NCBI GenBank assembly: GCA_938091985.1
Contig: CALKOE010000115.1
Coordinates: 1-9,125 of the forward strand
DNA: 9,125 bases
Source: an uncultured Acidimicrobiales bacterium
GTDB lineage: Bacteria > Actinomycetota > Acidimicrobiia > Acidimicrobiales > Aldehydirespiratoraceae
Direction: 5' to 3'
Shown here: piece by piece, positions 6,007 through 9,125 of the stretch
Position numbering within the stretch: position 1 is the first letter of the stretch
Layout of the letters: each line of letters starts with the position of its first letter
The notes under the pieces: model-generated
What the model was told of the DNA's origin: nothing
Databases searched by the model: none
Seen by the model: the letters and a program-made list of their open reading frames with translations, nothing else
Program-made: the position numbers and the translations under genes

Positions 6007-8760
6007 GTGGCCAATGCTCTCGTGATCGTCGAATCCCCGGCGAAAGCCAAGAAAATCGCGGAATACCTCGGCGACGGTTTCACCGTTGAGTCCTCGATCG
6101 GTCACGTCCGTGATCTACCCCGCAACGCGGCTGATGTGCCCAAGGCCTACAAGGGCGAGAAGTGGGCCCGCACCGGTATCGACGTCGACAACGGCTTCAA
6201 GCCGCTCTACGTGGAGAACGCCGACAAGAAGGATCACATCCGACTTCTGAAGTCGCTGCTGAAGGACGCCGACGAGCTCTTTCTCGCAACGGATGAGGAT
6301 CGCGAGGGCGAAGCGATCGCCTGGCACCTGATCGAGGTGCTCAATCCGCAGGTTCCCGTCAAGCGCATGGTGTTCCACGAGATCACCAAGAAGGCGATCC
6401 AAGCTGCGATCGACTCGCCGCGCGAGCTCGACCGCAAGATGGTCGACGCTCAGGAGGCCCGACGAATCCTCGACCGTCTCTACGGCTATGAGGTCTCCCC
6501 GGTGCTGTGGAAGAAGGTCATGCCGAGTCTCTCGGCCGGCCGGGTCCAAAGTGTTGGCACCCGGCTCGTGGTCGAGCGTGAACGCGAGCGCATGGCGTTC
6601 CTGTCCGCGGGCTACTGGGACATCAAGGGACAGTTCGCCGCCACCGACGGCGACACGCGTGAGTTCTCTGCCGCTCTCGCACAGATCGATGGCGTCCGCC
6701 TGGCCAGCGGCCGCGACTTCGGCGACGACGGGCGGCTGAGCCGCGACGACGTGGTCGTACTCGACGAGACAGGTGCGTCCACCCTGGTCAGCGAACTCGA
6801 GGGTGTGCCCTATGAGGTCCGCTCCCGCGAATCGAAGCCGTATCGGCGTCGCCCGGCAGCGCCCTTCATCACGTCCACCTTCCAGCAAGAGGCGGGCAAC
6901 AAGCTCGGCCTCTCGTCGGCAATGGCGATGCGGGCCGCGCAGGGTCTCTACGAAAAGGGCTACATCACCTACATGCGAACCGACAGCACCACGCTGTCCG
7001 ACACCGCACTGCAGGCTGCTCGTTCGATGATCTCCGAGCGCTACGGCAAGGACTTCCTGCCCGATGCGCCCCGGCACTACACGAAGAAGTCGAAGAACGC
7101 CCAGGAAGCCCATGAGGCAATCCGACCGGCCGGCGACAGCTTCAAACTGCCCGACGTGGTCGCGAGTGAAGTGCCCGTCTCCGAGGCTCGGGTCTACGAG
7201 TTGATCTGGAAGCGCACGGTGGCATCGCAGATGACCGACTGCACGGGTGAAACCGTGCAGCTCCGCCTTGGCGCGGTCAGTACCGGCGGCAAGGACGTCG
7301 AGTTCAATGCCACCGGCACCGTCATCTCGCACCGCGGCTTCCGCGAGGTCTACGAAGAGTCGAAGGATGTCGCTCGCAACGCCGAGGGCGCTGAGAGCGA
7401 CGACGATGAGCGTCGGCTCCCGCCGCTCGACCGTGGCGACGCCGCCCGGTCGGTTGGTCCGCTCGACTTCGAAGGCCACGAAACCCAGCCACCTTCGCGG
7501 TTCACCGAGGCATCGTTGGTGAAGCGACTTGAAGAGCTCGGCGTGGGCCGTCCGTCGACGTACGCGTCGATTATCGGCACGATCCAGGACCGCGGCTACG
7601 TGTGGAAGAAGGGCTCCGCCCTCGTTCCCTCCTTCACCGCGTTCTCCGTCGTCAACGTGATGGAGGGGCACTTCCCCAACCTCGTCGACTACGCGTTCAC
7701 CGCGAAGATGGAAGACGACCTCGACAAGATCGCGAACGGCAGCGAATTCGCCGAGCCGTGGCTCACCCGCTTCTACTTCGGTGAGGGTGGAGAAGACGGG
7801 GAACCCGGCCTCAAAGAGAAGGTCTCGACCCGCCTTCCCGACATCGATGCTCGCCTCGTCAACACAATCCCGCTCGGCATGACCGAGGACGGAAAGCCCG
7901 TGGTGGCCCGCGTCGGCAAGTTCGGGCCCTACGTACAAAAGGGCGACAGCGAGAACAAGGACGACAACGAGACCGCGTCGATCCCCGACGACATCCCGCC
8001 CGACGAGCTGACCCTCGACAAGGCGATGGAGTATCTCGCGCAGCCCAAGGAAGGGCGCGTGCTCGGCCAGGACCCGGCCACCGGAATGGACATCTTCGCG
8101 AAGGCCGGACGTTTCGGACCGTATGTGCAGGTCGGCAACTTCGAGGACTTCGATGGAACCGACGAGAAGCCCAAGACGGCATCGCTGTTCCAGACCATGA
8201 CCCTCGAGCGCGTCACCTACGAAGATGCGTTGCAGTTGCTGTCGCTTCCCCGCACGGTCGGTGCCGATCCGGCCGACGGCGAGGTCATCACGGTGCAGAA
8301 CGGTCGCTACGGCCCGTACGTGAGTAAGGGCAAGGACAGCCGCAGCCTGCAGACCGAAGAGCAACTCCTCACGGTCACGCTCGAGGAATGCTTGAAGGTC
8401 CTCGCCGAACCGAAGCGAGGTCGCGGTCAGACCGCGAAGCCGCCACTGCGCGACATGGGTCCTGATCCTGAGACCGGCAAGGACATGATCGTCAAGGACG
8501 GTCGCTTCGGTCCGTATGTCACCGATGGCGAGTACAACGCGTCGCTGCGCAAGGGCGACACCGTTGAGGAACTGACGGTCGACCGCGCCGCCGAGCTCCT
8601 CGCTGATCGTCGGGCCAAGGGCCCAGCCAAGAAGGCGAAGAAGAAGGCCTCGAAGAAGAAGGCGACCAAGAAGAAGGCCTCGAAGAAGAAGGCCTCGAAG
8701 AAGAAGGCGCGTGCAGGCACGACCAAGAAGGCCGCGAGCACGGTCGACGACGCTGAGTAA
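6007..8760 (+). CDS. topA: DNA topoisomerase I (type IA, actinobacterial form)
   Basis: A 917-residue type IA topoisomerase that relaxes negative supercoils through a transient 5'-phosphotyrosine break. The N-terminal Toprim domain has ALVIVESPAKAKKI (4-17), with E9, and the metal-binding DEDRE (96-100). The catalytic tyrosine is Y322 in YITYMRTDSTTLS (319-331), with R324 beside it. EAHEAIRP (367-374) and GVGRPSTYASII (512-523) are further family motifs. In place of zinc fingers the C-terminus has four topoisomerase repeats, each centred on a [KR][FY]GPYV motif (638-643, 702-707, 767-772, 833-838), then a lysine-rich tail (about 871-909). This matches mycobacterial and streptomycete TopA, where the basic tail aids DNA binding and processivity. 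The GTG at 6007 begins the conserved N-terminus directly; no Shine-Dalgarno precedes it. It lies 45 bp downstream of nhaA and has a candidate promoter of its own. Length is normal for the actinobacterial enzyme, and the gene is intact. Confidence 0.99.
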   Translation: MANALVIVESPAKAKKIAEYLGDGFTVESSIGHVRDLPRNAADVPKAYKGEKWARTGIDVDNGFKPLYVENADKKDHIRLLKSLLKDADELFLATDEDREGEAIAWHLIEVLNPQVPVKRMVFHEITKKAIQAAIDSPRELDRKMVDAQEARRILDRLYGYEVSPVLWKKVMPSLSAGRVQSVGTRLVVERERERMAFLSAGYWDIKGQFAATDGDTREFSAALAQIDGVRLASGRDFGDDGRLSRDDVVVLDETGASTLVSELEGVPYEVRSRESKPYRRRPAAPFITSTFQQEAGNKLGLSSAMAMRAAQGLYEKGYITYMRTDSTTLSDTALQAARSMISERYGKDFLPDAPRHYTKKSKNAQEAHEAIRPAGDSFKLPDVVASEVPVSEARVYELIWKRTVASQMTDCTGETVQLRLGAVSTGGKDVEFNATGTVISHRGFREVYEESKDVARNAEGAESDDDERRLPPLDRGDAARSVGPLDFEGHETQPPSRFTEASLVKRLEELGVGRPSTYASIIGTIQDRGYVWKKGSALVPSFTAFSVVNVMEGHFPNLVDYAFTAKMEDDLDKIANGSEFAEPWLTRFYFGEGGEDGEPGLKEKVSTRLPDIDARLVNTIPLGMTEDGKPVVARVGKFGPYVQKGDSENKDDNETASIPDDIPPDELTLDKAMEYLAQPKEGRVLGQDPATGMDIFAKAGRFGPYVQVGNFEDFDGTDEKPKTASLFQTMTLERVTYEDALQLLSLPRTVGADPADGEVITVQNGRYGPYVSKGKDSRSLQTEEQLLTVTLEECLKVLAEPKRGRGQTAKPPLRDMGPDPETGKDMIVKDGRFGPYVTDGEYNASLRKGDTVEELTVDRAAELLADRRAKGPAKKAKKKASKKKATKKKASKKKASKKKARAGTTKKAASTVDDAE
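8647..8706 (+). repeat. topA: 15-bp tandem repeat encoding the lysine-rich TopA tail
   Basis: Four in-frame 15-base units lie head to tail: gcctcgaagaagaag at 8647, 8677 and 8692, and the variant gcgaccaagaagaag at 8662. They encode the pentapeptides ASKKK, ATKKK, ASKKK and ASKKK (residues 881-900), preceded by a shorter AKKK unit. Near-identical units suggest recent slippage or recombination, so copy number may vary between strains without breaking the frame. Confidence 0.9.
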
Positions 8761-8791
8761 ATCACGCTCGGTGGGTTCCGTCGGTTGCGCC

Positions 8792-8797
8792 TAGGGT
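8792..8797 (+). promoter_or_regulatory. Candidate -10 element for the MFS gene
   Basis: TAGGGT fits TAnnnT and ends seven bases before the GTG at 8805, the same leaderless-type spacing as at the helicase. No matching -35 is seen. It supports the GTG at 8805 as the start, but only weakly. Confidence 0.4.
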
Positions 8798-8804
8798 GAC
8801 CCCG

Positions 8805-9125
8805 GTGGGAGAGAGGCCGTCGAGTAGCGCGTCCCGAATGGGCGAGGCGATGTCACAGACGCGCCCGAGCGGCCGAATCGAGTCGTGGTTCGGCTCTCAG
8901 CAGTTCTTCCGGCTCTGGGTCGCTCAGGTCATCTCCGCGACCGGTGACTGGCTCGGACTGATCGCCACCATTTCGCTCGCGAGCCGATTGAGCGAAGGAA
9001 CCGAAGGCACCGCAATCGCCCTGGTTCTCGCCACTCGCATCGCCCCCGGCTTCTTCCTGGCCACTGCGGCCGGTGTGATCGTCGACCGGTTCAACCGCAA
9101 GCGACTGCTTCTCGTCTGCGACATC
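8805..9125 (+). CDS. Major facilitator superfamily protein, N-terminal part (possible MFS-thymidylate kinase fusion; 3' end outside window)
   Basis: 107 codons are visible and the frame is open to the window edge. A hydrophilic leader of about 30 residues is followed by a first membrane segment (about 34-58, containing LWVAQVISATGDWLGL), a second (about 69-93), and the MFS loop motif GVIVDRFNRKRLLL (90-103) with D94, R95 and R98. This resembles the EntS-like MFS_3 group. In many actinobacteria the gene after topA encodes an MFS domain fused to dTMP kinase and precedes the DNA polymerase III delta' gene. That makes a fusion plausible here, but the kinase part is not in view. The start is uncertain: GTG 8805 has a TAnnnT element at leaderless spacing, while in-frame ATG 8838 and ATG 8850 are alternatives without a Shine-Dalgarno at normal distance. 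The gap from topA is 44 bp and shows no convincing terminator. Confidence 0.85.
   Translation, partial: MGERPSSSASRMGEAMSQTRPSGRIESWFGSQQFFRLWVAQVISATGDWLGLIATISLASRLSEGTEGTAIALVLATRIAPGFFLATAAGVIVDRFNRKRLLLVCDI

Noticed and set aside
6115..8364. Open frame of 749 codons on the minus strand opposite topA
   Set aside because: It lies wholly antisense to a clearly conserved gene, its translation shows no recognisable motifs, and long antisense frames are expected in GC-rich coding DNA.
8761..8804. Terminator after topA
   Set aside because: I found only very short complementary stretches and no T-run, so no terminator can be supported.

Overview
The window is GC-rich, densely coded and has almost no classical Shine-Dalgarno sequences. 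The gene order is typical of an actinobacterium: a DUF1998 helicase divergent from a BldG-like STAS protein and its anti-sigma kinase, followed by topoisomerase I with a lysine-rich tail and no zinc fingers, then a major facilitator protein. I would place it in the Actinobacteria (Actinomycetota), possibly the Acidimicrobiia. That class-level placement is inference; no rRNA or other lineage marker is present.

Layout. A minus-strand arm (1-3624) carries a DEAD/DEAH-box helicase of the MrfA/YprA type (3624-1252) and, 81 bp downstream, a membrane-anchored HD-GYP protein, probably a cyclic-di-GMP phosphodiesterase (1170 to beyond position 1). A perfect 14-bp inverted repeat lies between them. A 91-bp divergent intergenic region (3625-3715) holds a CRP-like palindrome. 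It is followed by a plus-strand arm: a STAS anti-sigma-factor antagonist (3716-4084), an overlapping RsbW-type anti-sigma kinase (4081-4578), the Na+/H+ antiporter nhaA (4594-5961), DNA topoisomerase I topA (6007-8760), and the start of an MFS gene (8805 to beyond 9125). The MFS gene may be the N-terminal half of an MFS-thymidylate kinase fusion.

How the genes relate. The STAS/kinase pair is a partner-switching module controlling an unseen sigma factor. The predicted phosphorylatable serine falls at residue 57 when the GTG start at 3716 is used, the position I recall for Streptomyces BldG. The helicase and topoisomerase are DNA-maintenance functions flanking this module, and the arrangement recalls the Streptomyces bldG region. 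NhaA handles Na+/pH stress and HD-GYP degrades a second messenger, so the block mixes stress signalling with chromosome topology. Co-regulation is not demonstrated by the sequence.

The genes look intact apart from the two cut by the window edges. There is no gene-free stretch above 300 bases, and I see no tRNA, rRNA, CRISPR array, insertion sequence or phage element. I do not see a clearly novel multi-gene system. The items most worth a second look are small: the intergenic palindromes, the leaderless-type starts, the C-terminal extension of the HD-GYP protein and the helicase without its nuclease partner.
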